In this document: positions 1 through 9,979 of the stretch, one piece after another
Position numbering within the stretch: the first letter of the stretch is position 1
Layout: every line of letters starts with the position of its first letter
DNA from: Parelaphostrongylus tenuis
Lineage: Eukaryota > Nematoda > Chromadorea > Rhabditida > Metastrongylidae
DNA: 64,000 nt
Assembly (NCBI GenBank): GCA_019055375.1
Contig: JAHQIW010006966.1
Location: 62,001-126,000 of the forward strand
Direction of reading: 5' to 3'
Notes under the pieces: generated by a model
What the model was told of the DNA's origin: nothing
Seen by the model: only the letters and a program-made list of their open reading frames with translations
The model's database searches: none
Program-made: the position numbers and the translations under genes

Positions 1-50
1 AACATCAGTACCTTCAGCGACCTATAAAATTATGATAAAAATATAAAAAT

Positions 51-352
51 GGTAAAGCTCTTGGCGTTGATCAATCCCTGAAGGAAGCGCCATGCTTCTA
101 TCGAGTTCATAGCATCGTTATGAGGTCACTGAATTCATATGGTTACATCAACTACAATCCATTACAATAACTCGAGGTAGGCTATCAATGTTTCAAATCA
201 GTTCTGCTATCCTTCTACTCTGGTGCCAATTAACACACTCCGAATGGATGGAAGACTTGGTGAGCCTTAAGAGCGAGATCAACCTCGACCATCGATTGAT
301 CGACCGCAACTGTCGCAGAGCACCTCTAACCAAACCACTGCGTCACACGCGC
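51..352 (-). mobile_element. SINE family 1, full-length degenerate copy
   Basis: Read on the minus strand, the head at 352 carries a tRNA-like A box and the body runs to the conserved 3' box CGGCGTTGATCAATCCCTG near 69-88. It aligns along its whole length with the cleaner copies at 401-690 and 9678-9979. Many substitutions and a small insertion in the head mark it as an old insertion. No target-site duplication is visible. Confidence 0.75.
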
Positions 353-400
353 TTTTATTACAATTTTTATATGTTCCAATAAATCAATTAGAAGCTAAAG

Positions 401-690
401 GAAAAAGCTCTCGGCGTTGATCAATCCCTGGGGGATGCGTCTTGCATTCGTGCTTAATTTCTAACTTCGTTGAGGTGATTGGATGCATATCTGGCCTTTA
501 CAATGACTCGCGGTGGCCTTCCGTAAACCGAGTCAGTGCTGCTTATCCTTCCAAGACAAGTCTGAGACCAGTCTGGTACTAATTTACCGACCCCGGAGGG
601 ATGGATAGCCTTGGTGAGCCATGAGCGCGAGATCGAACCGTTGACCTCGTGTGCGACGCAGAGCACCTCTAACCACTGCGCCACATGCGC
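401..690 (-). mobile_element. SINE family 1 copy
   Basis: On the minus strand the copy begins GCGCATGTGGCGCAGTGG (A box at about 671-690), has a B box GGTTCGATCTC at about 630-640, a central body containing AGACAAGTCTGAGACCAG on the plus strand, and ends in the box shared by all copies near 410-430. It is close to the family consensus, so it is younger than the neighbouring copy at 51-352. No protein is encoded; open frames inside it are incidental. Confidence 0.85.
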
Positions 691-738
691 TCGTCAAGAT
701 ATCCATTATAAATAAGAAATATACTATGTATACGCTAC

Positions 739-1237
739 ATCATCTGACAAGAATATAACATGGTTTGAGCCGTTAAATGCTTAAGTGCTATACAGGCGCC
801 TCTTTCATCCTAATTGGACTCCTCACTGAGTACAGTCCCTCGGTTCAGCCTATCCCTTGAGGTTATGCTCCTCCATAAAGAAATCGACGCCGAGCAATAA
901 ATCACCGCAAGTCAGTCGACGGAATTCCTGGTATTGCAGAGACCAGCAATCGAGCTTGTGTCTGCTAGAATGGATCATACCTACTCCATCTACCGCTTAT
1001 TTATAGACCAGGAGAAACTACGATCGATTATAGCAGCCACAGCTCGACTGCTGGTCTATTCCGTCACCTGACTTACGGTGATTTATTACTCGGCGTCGAT
1101 TCCTCCATAGAGGAGTATAGTCTCGATAGATCGGCTAAACAGAAGGACATGCTACTGAGGAGTCCAGGTAGGACGAAACTGGCGCCTGTCTAACACTTTG
1201 ACTCTAACGGCTCATAACATGTTATGTCCTTATCAGA
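739..1237. mobile_element. Large foldback (palindromic) element
   Basis: Two arms of roughly 230 bp are reverse complements of each other with a spacer of about 60 bp. The outer ends pair ATCTGACAAGAATATAACATG with the complement of 1217-1237. Inside, ACAGGCGCC at 793 pairs with GGCGCCTGT near 1190, and the inner arms pair AATCGACGCCGAG near 880 with CTCGGCGTCGATT near 1090. Substitutions are scattered evenly over both arms. No open reading frame spans it. The inner box CGGCGTCGATTCC also occurs in the hammerhead-bearing tandem units at 3407-4150, which suggests common descent. Confidence 0.75.
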
Positions 1238-1384
1238 TCATTATTGTTTCGAGTGAGGTCTATAAAAAAGCGGTCGAATGGAGAGATACAACCATCTAAA
1301 AAAAAAAATAAAACTGCCAATACATGACTTGGCTAGTCTCTTGAGAAATCTATATGATTCTAAGTGCAGACGGGTTACCTACGG

Positions 1385-1590
1385 ACTCTTTGAAACCCCA
1401 GAGGGGTCTATAGTCAAATCGATTTCGATGCTCGGCGCGATCCGACGGGGTTGATCGCACCCCCAACATTTTTCGGCAATCAATAATGAACACCCTAAGG
1501 AGAGCTTCAGCCTGGCTATCCTCAAGATCGTAAGACCTTCTTGACCAGTATTCTAAAACGTTCACGAAGAACACGAAACCCTCAAGTGAG
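1385..1590 (+). mobile_element. SINE family 2, degenerate copy
   Basis: The part from about 1470 to 1580 matches the family 2 body (GGCAATCAATAATGAAC, then CAGCCTGGCTATCCTC, then GACCAGTATTCTAAAACG), as in the copies at 4427 and 45228. The tRNA-like head upstream is strongly diverged; only a B-box-like GGGTTGATCGCACCC remains recognisable. Confidence 0.6.
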
Positions 1591-1680
1591 CGAGGAAGCT
1601 ATCGAATTCTAGAAGCTCTGGTAAGCATACAGTGAAAACAAAACTGGATATGAGCCCAAATAAGGTGACAAAGTGATTAT

Positions 1681-2215
1681 TGACCGCATAACTTTCGTTT
1701 CGAGTGTTTTCTTATGACCACAGCTCAAAATTCAATATGCCTTGCAATCATTTTTGAGCCACGCATGTCAATGATCTGTCAAACAGGGCGGACTTATAGA
1801 ACCCGATACACGTGTTACGATCTTGCGATCTCGTCAGTCGGGCAGTTACCCTTTCTCGTCTTTTGCTAAAATGATTGCAAAGCATATTGAATTTTGAGCT
1901 GTGATCTTAAGAAAAAAATCGAAACGAAAGTTATGATAATTGAATATACTAGCCACGAGCAATCGAGTGTGCAACACTCTGTGTTTGGTGAGTTTTTCAC
2001 TGGACACAGAGTGGAAAACGTTCGCCGTCGCTAACTTTTAGTGTGGGGACTGGAGCTCCCACAAAGATCAGCAAGAGACGAGAAAGGGTAACTACCCGAC
2101 TGACGAGATCGCAAGATCGAAACACGTGAATCGGCTCTATAAGTCAGCCTTGTTTGACAGACCACTGACATGCGTGGCTCAAAAATGATTGCAAGGCATA
2201 CTGACCGCATAATTT
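1681..2215. mobile_element. Nested foldback element
   Basis: Two overlapping inverted repeats are visible. Arms at 1688-1754 and 1868-1934 pair with each other. A second set at 1735-1862 and 2075-2200 pairs over about 125 bp with few mismatches. The same short sequence TGACCGCATAA stands at both ends (1681 and about 2203). Between the arms a perfect 10-bp stem, CACTCTGTGT at 1975 with ACACAGAGTG at 2004, adds another hairpin. A fragment of one arm recurs at 25300-25375. No coding capacity is seen. This looks like a non-autonomous DNA element with rearranged arms. Confidence 0.7.
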
Positions 2216-2454
2216 TGCAAAATTCCTCTCTATTCGCTCTTTCTGATAGCCATTTCTTGAGCTAAATCCGTAACTTTTACAAAAGTAAATGTATTCACGG
2301 AGAAAGTACTTACCGGGTGACAACATCGAGAGCTGACTGATGCTTGTCCAGTGGTTGACAGCAAGCCTTAGATCTTAGCTTATTCAACTCCTAAAACGAC
2401 AACTTAAACAGTTGTAGAGCGAATTCTTCATTTTAATCAAGAGGATGCGAGGAT

Positions 2455-2745
2455 AAAGTCCTCGCCGTTGATCGATCTTTGAGGGATAGATCACGCAGTG
2501 CTTTCCATCCAGCATCGCTGAATGACTGAATGTATATTCGGCCTTTACAATGACTGGCGGTGGTCCACCGATGTATCAAGTCAGCGTTGCTAACCCCCCC
2601 CCCCCCCCACCCTAGATAGGTCTGGTATCGATTCACTCGACCGCGGAGGACTGAAAGGCTTGATGACCCTTGGAAGCGGAATGCGTACCTCCGACCATTA
2701 CCATGGGTGCCGTCGCGCACCTCTAGTCACTGCGCCACAGGCGCT
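2455..2745 (-). mobile_element. SINE family 1 copy with poly-C tract
   Basis: Diverged copy with the head at 2745 and the 3' box near 2462-2485. A run of about 16 C (2590-2606) interrupts the central body where other copies have TCCAAGACAAG. The run probably grew by slippage and is a likely sequencing trouble spot. Confidence 0.75.
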
Positions 2746-3406
2746 CTTCTCATTCCATCTGAAATGGACGAATGAATAGACACTTGCCTGTACTGCTTCG
2801 GCGACCTCAGCTTTGTTATCATCTGATGTATTATAGACCGAATCGATATACGATGTTAGCGGCTTGACTAAATCAACATCACTGGTCGATTTCAGTGGTA
2901 CAGCAAGAAAGCTGTACTTGGACATCTGAAAAGCGACTAGTCATCTCAAAGATAAATGTGGGAAATACGGAACGAAAATAGAGAAAAGTGCGGCCATAAA
3001 AATCGATATAAGACTACGAAAGAACCAAATACATCAGCATGAATGAGTCAATAGAAAATGCACAAAATGTCCAATATAACAGCGGTTCTAATTTGACAAT
3101 AAGAATAGCGGATGATGAACTGATTTCCAATGACGATACAAATACAAAAAAGGAATAAAAGAAGCAAAAATAAGAATAAAAAATAGCAGAATAAATTCTA
3201 ATCAATGCCACAATACCTTTCAATCGACTCTGTTTGAGACCTCGCTAAAAAATTCAAGATAGGTTAATGGAACGTCCCAAGACTTTCATGAGGTCCAGTA
3301 TGGGATCTCTAGTGCTCAACGTAATTCGGCTTTCCGGCAGGCCTCATCACCAGCATATGCCGCCGTTCGGATTACCACCATTATTTGTAGCCCACGTACC
3401 AATCGC
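2746..3406. other. No recognised feature
   Basis: AT-rich single-copy-looking sequence with only short open frames. I see no splice-consistent exon, repeat or RNA gene here. Confidence 0.5.
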
Positions 3407-3491
3407 ACATCAAGTGATTATTTCACTTGATGAGGAGTGATACTTGTTCGGCGTCGATTCCCTATATTACCAGGGATGACCAGTAGGGTTT

Positions 3492-3538
3492 GTGGCATCG
3501 ATGAGGCGTGCGAGAACGCCGAAACGTACGTAAACCAC
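3492..3538 (+). ncRNA. Degenerate type I hammerhead ribozyme, unit 1
   Basis: Outer stem I is GTGG (3492) with CCAC (3535). Stem II is GGCGT (3505-3509) with ACGCC (3516-3520) and loop GCGAGA. GAAAC follows at 3521 and a short palindromic stem III, CGTACG, at 3525. The first core strand reads TCGATGA instead of CTGATGA, so self-cleavage is unlikely. Relative to unit 2, the third base pair of stem II differs as C-G versus T-A, a compensatory change. Confidence 0.6.
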
Positions 3539-3778
3539 CGAGATGCCATACCAGGCCCCATGTAAGGCTCAAAACATTCTATTAGACTGTATTCAAATTT
3601 TAAGCAAGGTCTTAAGATAGTCGATTGAAAGATATATGCTTCGTACGAGTCGTACGCCATGTAATAAAGAATCGACCACTCTGAAAGAACACAACATCAA
3701 GTGATCATTTCACTTGACGCGAACTGACACTTATTTGGCGTCGATTCCCTACAATACCAGGGGCGAGCAGTAGGGCAT

Positions 3779-3825
3779 GTGGTAATGATGGGGTGTGCGA
3801 GAACACCGAAACGTACGTATACCAC
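3779..3825 (+). ncRNA. Type I hammerhead ribozyme fold, unit 2
   Basis: Stem I GTGGTA (3779-3784) pairs perfectly with TACCAC (3820-3825). Stem II is GGTGT (3792-3796) with ACACC (3803-3807). GAAAC stands at 3808-3812, followed by CGTACG and the cleavage triplet GTA ending at 3819. The first core strand is ATGATGG, so the conserved C3 and A9 are changed and activity is doubtful. The overall fold is nevertheless complete. Confidence 0.65.
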
Positions 3826-4051
3826 CGAGATGCCATACCAGACCCCATGAAAGGCTCAAAACATTCCATCAGACCATACCGAAATTTCAAACGAGGTCTC
3901 AAAGTAGTGAACTGCAAGGTTGTTACATATGCTCCGCAACAGTCGTACGCCATGCAATCGACAATCAATCACTCTGGAAGAACGCAACATCAAGTGATCA
4001 TTTCACTTGACGCGGAGTGATAGTTCTTCGGCGTCGATAGTCGGATGGCAT

Positions 4052-4096
4052 GCGCTACTGACGAGGCTTGCGAGAAAGTCGAAACGAGAATCAGGC
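4052..4096 (+). ncRNA. Degenerate hammerhead ribozyme, unit 3
   Basis: Core strands CTGACGA (4058-4064; position 7 is free in hammerheads) and GAAAC (4081-4085) are intact. Stem II GGCTT pairs with AAGTC. The fourth stem II pair is T-A here and G-C in unit 1, a second compensatory change. The downstream half of stem III and stem I is lost, so it is probably inactive. Confidence 0.55.
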
Positions 4097-4426
4097 ACCC
4101 AAGATGCTATACGAAACCTCTGACAGGCTTGGAATATTCCATCATACAAATTAATATCTTCCTAGCAGAGGCCAATGAATTCGATCTAATTCCGCCCTTA
4201 TTAAGCTGCTTATGGCTCAGACAAGAATTCCATCTGCCGCTTGTGCTGACGTCATCAAAGATGTAGTTGACTGGGCAATTTTGAAAGTTTATCTGGCTCG
4301 TCAAGGCTCTGGAGAAACGAAACCCGCCGAATTGTCCGCACAGGAAGCAGATAGACTACTTAACATTGACACGGAACACATCTTCCTGCTTCGAGACATT
4401 CCCAATGCATCAAGAGAAATTGTGGT

Positions 4427-4610
4427 GGGGACACCGTGGCCGGGTGGTTGTGATCTTCGTTGCAGCGTGCGTGGGGTCCGAATCCCCCCTCTAAAAATTT
4501 TCGACACTCAACAATGAATGCTTTACGAAACGTCACAGCCAGTCTATACTCGAAAATGCAAGGCCATCTGCTCAACCAGTATTCTACGACGTTCAAGAAA
4601 AAGACAAAAA
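4427..4610 (+). mobile_element. SINE family 2 copy
   Basis: The head ACCGTGGCCGGGTGGTTG resembles a Ser/Leu tRNA A box, and GGGTCCGAATCCC at about 4475 is a good B box. The body CAACAATGAATGC then CAGCCAGTCTATACTC ends with CCAGTATTCTACGACGTTC and an A-rich tail near 4600. It stands about 50 bp upstream of an M1 element, as does the family 2 copy at 55838. Confidence 0.75.
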
Positions 4611-4660
4611 ACGACTTTTCCTGTTTGGTAGCCCGGATTTTCAAGCTTATCCCCTAGGTT

Positions 4661-5308
4661 GGACAAGAGATTTCATAGAGAGTGTTAGTGATCACTCAAA
4701 AGCTTAAATCTCTGGCTAGCGCCATACCTGGCCTGTTTTTAACAAGACTTCTTTATAACAGTCTAAAATTCAAAAGAAAATAATGTTTCACATCGGCCAG
4801 ATAATCTAAATATTACTTCGCTGGAAGCGCGAAAAGCACATGGAACGTGTAGAGAAAATCTTCTAGTATCAGAACCAGGCGTTTCATCTGGAATTCTTCC
4901 AAAGCGGAGAACAATTCCTAATCAAATGAGTTTCACTTGAGCGCTATCGATTGATGCTCGCGTCGACCCTCCCTGCCCCTTCCTCCACCCCGCAGCCCGT
5001 GAATTGGTTAAAGAAAACTTGATCGCGAATGTGAAGCAATCCTATTTTTAATGCTGCGTTGGAAAGAAACGGTCTCTTCCGAATATAAGCATAGCGTTAG
5101 AACCGGTAAATTCTACGCTATCGAATGATTACTAATAATCTAAAAAAAGCTCTCTTCGGCGAGAAATATCCGCTTGTGAAACATAATGTTATTTCTGATT
5201 ATACAGTACCATAAAAGAGTTTTTTGAAAAACCGGGCACGCACAGAGCCAGCTTGAGATTTAAGCTTTCGAATGACTACTAACACTATAAGAAAACTTCT
5301 TGTCCAGC
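4661..5308. mobile_element. M1 inverted-repeat element
   Basis: The left end TTGGACAAGAGATTTCATAG and the right end with AACTTCTTGTCCAGCGA are inverted repeats. The arms include TGATCACTCAAAAGCTT against AAGCTTTCGAATGACTACT. Internal landmarks shared with the other M1 copies are GAAGCGCGAAAAGCACATG, TTCTACGCTATCGAATGATT and AAAAAAGCTCT. There is no coding capacity. The minus-strand RTE 3' end abuts the right edge. Confidence 0.75.
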
Positions 5309-5309
5309 G

Positions 5310-5650
5310 ATGGGGATCACCTGTATCACCTGTCGTCCCGTTGATCGTCGAGTGACTCGAGCGGGTACCAGCAACTCTTCCATTTTTCCCTGTCGCGTGC
5401 AAGAGTAGCCCAGTGGGTCCTCCTCGCTCTAGGGATCTCGCTGAGCATCATATGTTTCTTCTATCGCTTTCGTGAAGAAATCGGATCAACGGGTTGGTGG
5501 TCTCCCTGTAGAGCGCTTGACGTCCCAAGGAATCCAGTCGGTAACGGCTCTCGTCCATCGGTTGTCGTTGAAGTGCATCACGTATCCGGCCCACCTTATT
5601 TTCGATATCCTGGCGTGTAGATATCCATCCCGTTCTACACGCCAGCGATG
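5310..5650 (-). mobile_element. RTE-type LINE, 5'-truncated 3' end
   Basis: The minus-strand frame at about 5486-5690 encodes RWAGYVMHFNDN, then RWTRAVTDW and KRSTGRPPTR, the highly conserved C-terminus of nematode RTE endonuclease/reverse transcriptase proteins. Frameshifts follow, with residues like DREKWKSCW and LESLDDQRD near 5340-5400. The element ends at GGGATCACCTGTATCACCTG, the short-repeat tail usual for RTE. Everything upstream of the C-terminal segment is missing, as expected for incomplete reverse transcription. Confidence 0.8.
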
Positions 5651-5971
5651 AGGATAGGCTTGAAAATCCATGTTACCGAAAAAAAAACTAAAAGTACTGC
5701 AATCACGGTGAGAAAAAAAACACAGTGAAGACGGATAACAAAGTGTCTGAAACAGTGAGGAACCGAAGTCCCGCGCGAAAAAACACGAAATCAGTCGGTT
5801 CGAATCGTCGTCTCTGAAGAGGGACGAAGGCGTCGACACGTCTGGGCAAATAAATTGACCCTTATCATCTCTGAGCTGCCGGCTTAATCAACAGAATTAG
5901 TGCTGATCTAAGGAAAAAAGGGTACAAATCGGTTAGACGGCGAGCGACAAACGAAAAACAGATCCTATTCG

Positions 5972-6790
5972 CTGGACAGGAACTTTTCCAAGGGAGTGTT
6001 GGTAATCATTCGAAAGCTTGGATTTCTGGCTACAGCGCTACGTCGCCGGATTTCGCCAGGGCCCTTTCATAACCCTGTAGTATTCAGATCAAAAAATTGA
6101 GTTTCACACCCGTCTTGCGCCTTCGTTTTCTCCAAGCGAATAACTCGATGGAAGCCGAAAAGCATATCACTGTGTAGAAGAACTTTCGTAGTATCCTAGT
6201 CAACCGTTTTATCTGGATTTTCTTCCCAAATGTAGGAAAAATTCCCAATCGATTCAACGAAGATATCGATCGTTCCGCCTCGCCCCGCTCGTCCAACGGC
6301 CTCCGCCCTGTCAAATAGTCCGTAAACAACGCTACCAAAAATGGTGCAACCTGATCTTATTTTCCCTGGCTAAACAGTATTTCCAAAGAACAAGCACATA
6401 GGTAGAATCAGGAAACTTTACGCTATCGGATGATCGGTGATAGTTTAGAGAAAGAGCTCTGTCCGCCGCGATTCAAAGCACAGATCAAAAGACCGGAGGA
6501 GATCAAAGATCAAAGGACCTTCTCCACAAAGCACAGAGATTTTTGAGATCTTCCAAGCTTGTGGAACAGCTTGAGCAAAAGCACTTTAACGACGGAGTCT
6601 TGTGCGGCGATATATAAGCGAGATATGATGGAAAAACACGCCGTCGTGTGAAAATCTTACCTTGAATTTTACATCGGAATAAATGGGTGTTTAGAAAATC
6701 GGTGACGTGGCGCCGTGGCTAGAAAGCCAAGCTTTCGAATGATTCCTGGCACTCCTAAGAGAAGTTCGTGTCCAGAGAATGAGATCGGCT
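5972..6790. mobile_element. M1 inverted-repeat element, longer copy
   Basis: Begins GCTGGACAGGAACTTTTCC and ends with AGAAGTTCGTGTCCAGAGAA, a clear terminal inverted repeat. The arms contain AATCATTCGAAAGCTTGG and CCAAGCTTTCGAATGATT. It is about 170 bp longer than the copy at 4661, with extra sequence at roughly 6480-6700 that looks like an internal duplication of arm-like segments. Confidence 0.75.
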
Positions 6791-7410
6791 TCTCATGTCG
6801 CCGTCAAACCGATAAAAAAGCGGGTCATTAGGCAAACAATTCCACAGACAAAAGTCAGCAGTGGATGTCGGCAATCAAATGAGTCATCGCTCGATGAGTG
6901 GTGACTCAAGGAAAAAGGGGACCACTTCAAGCAAGCTGTTCGATCACGAAGACTGCTGCCTTCGCTCTTCTCTCATCGGACATCATCTCGCTGGATTCCG
7001 CTTGGACTGATAGCCGGGGGAGGTCTGTTTTCGGCCCGTATCCCCTCACAGATCGCCCGAACAAAGGCCTTAAGAGGCAAAAAGCAAAGATTTAAGGATT
7101 TCTGTGGTCCCTCAAAAAAGAAGAGAAACGGCCATATCGACGGAAAACCAAGAAAAAATCTGAGAAAAATCCGGAACCCGCAAAAACCCCCGCAGAGAAA
7201 TGACGATGAGCAGCGAAGGCGTCATTTAGAGTGGAGTGGACGTAAGCACAGAAAAAAGCAAGCTAACGCAACGTTTTATCGCAAAATGATCCGACCTTGA
7301 CCTCCGTGGGTTCACGCCTTGGTTGGAGTACACGTTCTATCTACGGGCTTATACAGAAACAAAAGTGATAGTGCTAATCGATTCGCATTCTTATGTAAAC
7401 GTTAATGGTG
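6791..7410. other. No recognised feature
   Basis: Contains a somewhat GC-richer patch at 6990-7060 and short open frames only. I see no repeat shared with other parts of the window and no splice-supported exon. Confidence 0.45.
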
Positions 7411-7692
7411 GCAGTTATGGCGCAATGGTTAGAGGCGCAGTGCAACACATGCATGGTTGATGGTTCGATTCCTTGCTCGAGGCTTACCAAGCTCTCTATC
7501 CTTCCGATGTCGGTGAAGTGGTGCCGGACTTGCTTGCGAGGATAGCAGCAATGACTTGGTAGGTCAGTAGATCGTCTCGAGTCATTGTAAAGGCTGGATA
7601 TGCATTGGCTCACGTCTCCGATCCCGATGAAGTTCTCATGGCGCATGCTCAGCTCCGGTCATAACGCGGAGAGCTTTATCTTTTTATCCCTT
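7411..7692 (+). mobile_element. SINE family 1 copy, upstream member of a tandem pair
   Basis: The head TTATGGCGCAATGGTTAG is an A box and GGTTCGATTCC a consensus B box. The body carries CGAGTCATTGTAAAGGC and ends in GAGAGCTTTATC plus a T-rich tail. Its tail runs directly into the head of the next copy at 7695 with no spacer, so the two sit head to tail. Confidence 0.8.
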
Positions 7693-7694
7693 TA

Positions 7695-8000
7695 TGCGCA
7701 TGTGGCGTAGTGGTTAGAGGTGCTCTGCGTCGCACACGAGGTCAATGGTTCGATCTCGCGTTCATGGCTCACTAAGCCATCCATACCTCCGGGGTCGGTA
7801 AATTGGTACCAGACAGGTCTCAGACTTGTCTGGGAGGATAAGCAGCACTGACTCGGTTTAGCGGGAGGCCACCGCGAGTCATTGTAAAGGCCAGACATGC
7901 ATTCAATCACCTCAAACGAAGTTAAAAATTGAAGTCGAATGCATGGCGCATCCCTCAAAGATTGATCAATACCGAGAGCTTTGTCCTTTATCCTTTTATG
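7695..8000 (+). mobile_element. SINE family 1 copy, near consensus
   Basis: Head GCGCATGTGGCGTAGTGG, B box GGTTCGATCTC, palindromic centre around AGACTTGTCTGGGAGG, then GCGAGTCATTGTAAAGGCC and the 3' box ending ATCCTTTT. It is about 95% identical by eye to the copy at 9678. Confidence 0.85.
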
Positions 8001-9660
8001 TGGATCGATAAAACCATATTCAGTCGCCTACGTTCATACGAAGTCCGGACCACTGACATCTTCACGGAAGTGGGTGACTCCGACATCTTTATCACAGTGG
8101 ACTTCAAAAAAAAAAGAATAGAAAAGTTCTTTGAACAGTCAGCCAGACGTTAGCTGGATGTGCTTGTGACTAACGTCCGTCAGTCATCAATATCCTTTCG
8201 AAGAACAGCAATGATAGGAAAGCGGACGTCGCGCTGTCGCTTTCCCACGAGACGCAACTGCCGCCGTTACAGTAGCTGAATGAGAATTGACGTCGCGCGG
8301 CACGGTACAAGCGTACCGTATGGGCCTTGGAGGGATATCCGCAGATGGCAGGAAGTCTATGACCACCGTATGGGCCTTGCCGACGTTCATCATGTCCGAA
8401 ACTGAACCACCACTATGGATGTCAATTACGTCAGAGAGTGACGAATAGAAATGATGCTGCTGTCGGCAATAACGCTGAGGACGGGCCATTCGAGTATCCA
8501 GATACCAGATAGTAGTTCACTGCATTAGTGTGATAAAAGTGGTTGGTTGGAGTAGTTTGAAGCGGTCACACCAATTTGACGGAGTATGCAAAGTGTCCAT
8601 GAAATGGGTATGTCTCTAGTCTTTTTTTCTTTTGAAACAATGTACGGTGCATGCAAGCAGGTCCTCCAAGGTGAAGACATGATTCAACCATTTCCCGACC
8701 GCTGCCAGCTTCGTGTGACACTGGCCACCGAGCCAAGTCTCACTGGAATGAGATCACAGTGGGCAATGAACTGGAGATGCACTGTTTTCGAGCCCTGTCA
8801 AAAGGCTTGGCACATCGGTTTCGTGACGTTCTCGTTCTACTAGTCGGTTCGCTCTTTTTCGTATATCTCTAATTTTTTGGAATTCTATATGTCCTTTCAT
8901 GCTTCCTTGTTCTTGGGCACCTCTTGCGTGTGATGGAGCTTTGTGTATAATAAAAGAACTCCAATCTTACCTAGCTAAAATTCAATTTTTGCACATAATT
9001 CAATCGTGTTCTCTGTGCCGCTTCAGAGTTTTTTACATCCATCGACAACGTTCAAGAGTTCGGAAGCGGCTTTTTGCAAGTATAACGCATTTTTGAGGTT
9101 TCTTTTTATCACAGATCTGTGTTCGGCAGGCTACTGGATTACTACTAAAGGTTTGACATAGAAGTTCCAGTTGAAATAAGAATGAAAAGAGAGCGCGTTA
9201 AAATCAAGATGTACGGCTCGTATTGTGTACCGTCTTGCATATCGAAATCTTTGCGCACGATCCTTCGAGTCGAGAAGATATTCTGTCATCGTAGACACGT
9301 CTCCTATGCGGATTAGTCGTTAGGCCTTTCACGATCACACGTACCGTTAGCAGTACACAGGGGTGTGCGTTTCGGGACCGTGCATACCGTTTGTAAAACA
9401 AAATTTGGAGGCTTTTTTGGCAGACTTTTTGTGACCAATTGATAGCTTGTATAACACACATTTCAACTCTTGAATGGTCGATATAAAGGCTATAGTAGTG
9501 CGTTATACAATCCAAAGGCGAGGGATTACAGCTTTTGAAGGGGTCCGATTCCTAGAGGGTTAATCAGAGAAGGCGAGCAGAAATTACCTTCCGCTTGCGA
9601 CCTGTCATCGCACGCAGAGTTGTGCAACATTTTTGACAAGCGGTCCGTGGATTTCCGATT
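8001..9660. other. Mostly unrecognised; fragment shared with 24269 element
   Basis: The only recognisable part is about 8215-8310, where GTCGCGCTGTCGCTTTCCCA and GACGTCGCGCGGC match the interior of the TTAA-flanked element at 24269-24494. The rest has short open frames without supporting splice sites and no repeat that I can place. Confidence 0.45.
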
Positions 9661-9677
9661 CTTAATCGGTATGGTTA

Positions 9678-9979
9678 AGAGCGCACGTGGCGCAGTGGTT
9701 AGAGGTGCCCTGCGTCGCACACGAGGTCACTGGTTCGATCTCGCGCTCATGGCTTACCAAGCCATCCATCCCTCCGGGGTCGGTGAATTGGTACCAGACA
9801 GGTCTCAGACTAGTCTGGGAGGATATGCAGCACTGACTCGGTTCAGCGGGAGGCCACCGCGAGTCATTGTAAAGGCCAGATGAGCATTCAATCACCTCAA
9901 ACGAAGTTAAAAATTGAAGTCGAATGCATGGCGCATCCCTCAGGGATTGATCAACGCCGAGAGCTTTATCCGTTATCCT
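9678..9979 (+). mobile_element. SINE family 1, youngest copy, with target-site duplication
   Basis: The sequence TTAATCGGTATGGTTA occurs at 9662-9677 and again at 9980-9995, directly flanking the copy: a 16-bp target-site duplication. The head has A box GTGGCGCAGTGG and B box GGTTCGATCTC, so an internal pol III promoter is intact. Known SINEs are transcribed by pol III and mobilised by a partner LINE. Duplication length and the abundance of RTE remnants here make an RTE partner plausible, but the 3' box of the partner was not seen, so this is inference. The 3' end is ATTGATCAACGCCGAGAG followed by TTTATCCGTTATCCTT. Confidence 0.9.

Larger units (their letters stand above)
3407..4150 (+). repeat. 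Tandem repeat of three hammerhead-bearing units
   Basis: Units start at 3407, 3694 and 3987, giving periods of 287 and 293 bp; the third unit is recognisable to about 4150. Each begins with ACATCAAGTGAT and a short palindrome (TCAAGTGA with TCACTTGA), has a CGGCGTCGAT-type box, then a hammerhead-like fold, then a shared downstream part (AAGGCTCAAAACATTC in units 1 and 2). Animal retrozymes and satellite hammerheads have this tandem organisation with units of a few hundred bases. Open frames here are short and not conserved between units. Confidence 0.8.

Noticed and set aside
188..684. Open frames of 60-80 codons in SINE copies
   Set aside because: The same frames recur only because the repeat recurs. 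The sequence is explained by a tRNA-derived SINE with no protein product.
3793..4020. Protein-coding gene in the tandem hammerhead units
   Set aside because: The frames are not conserved between the three units, while the RNA stem pairs are.
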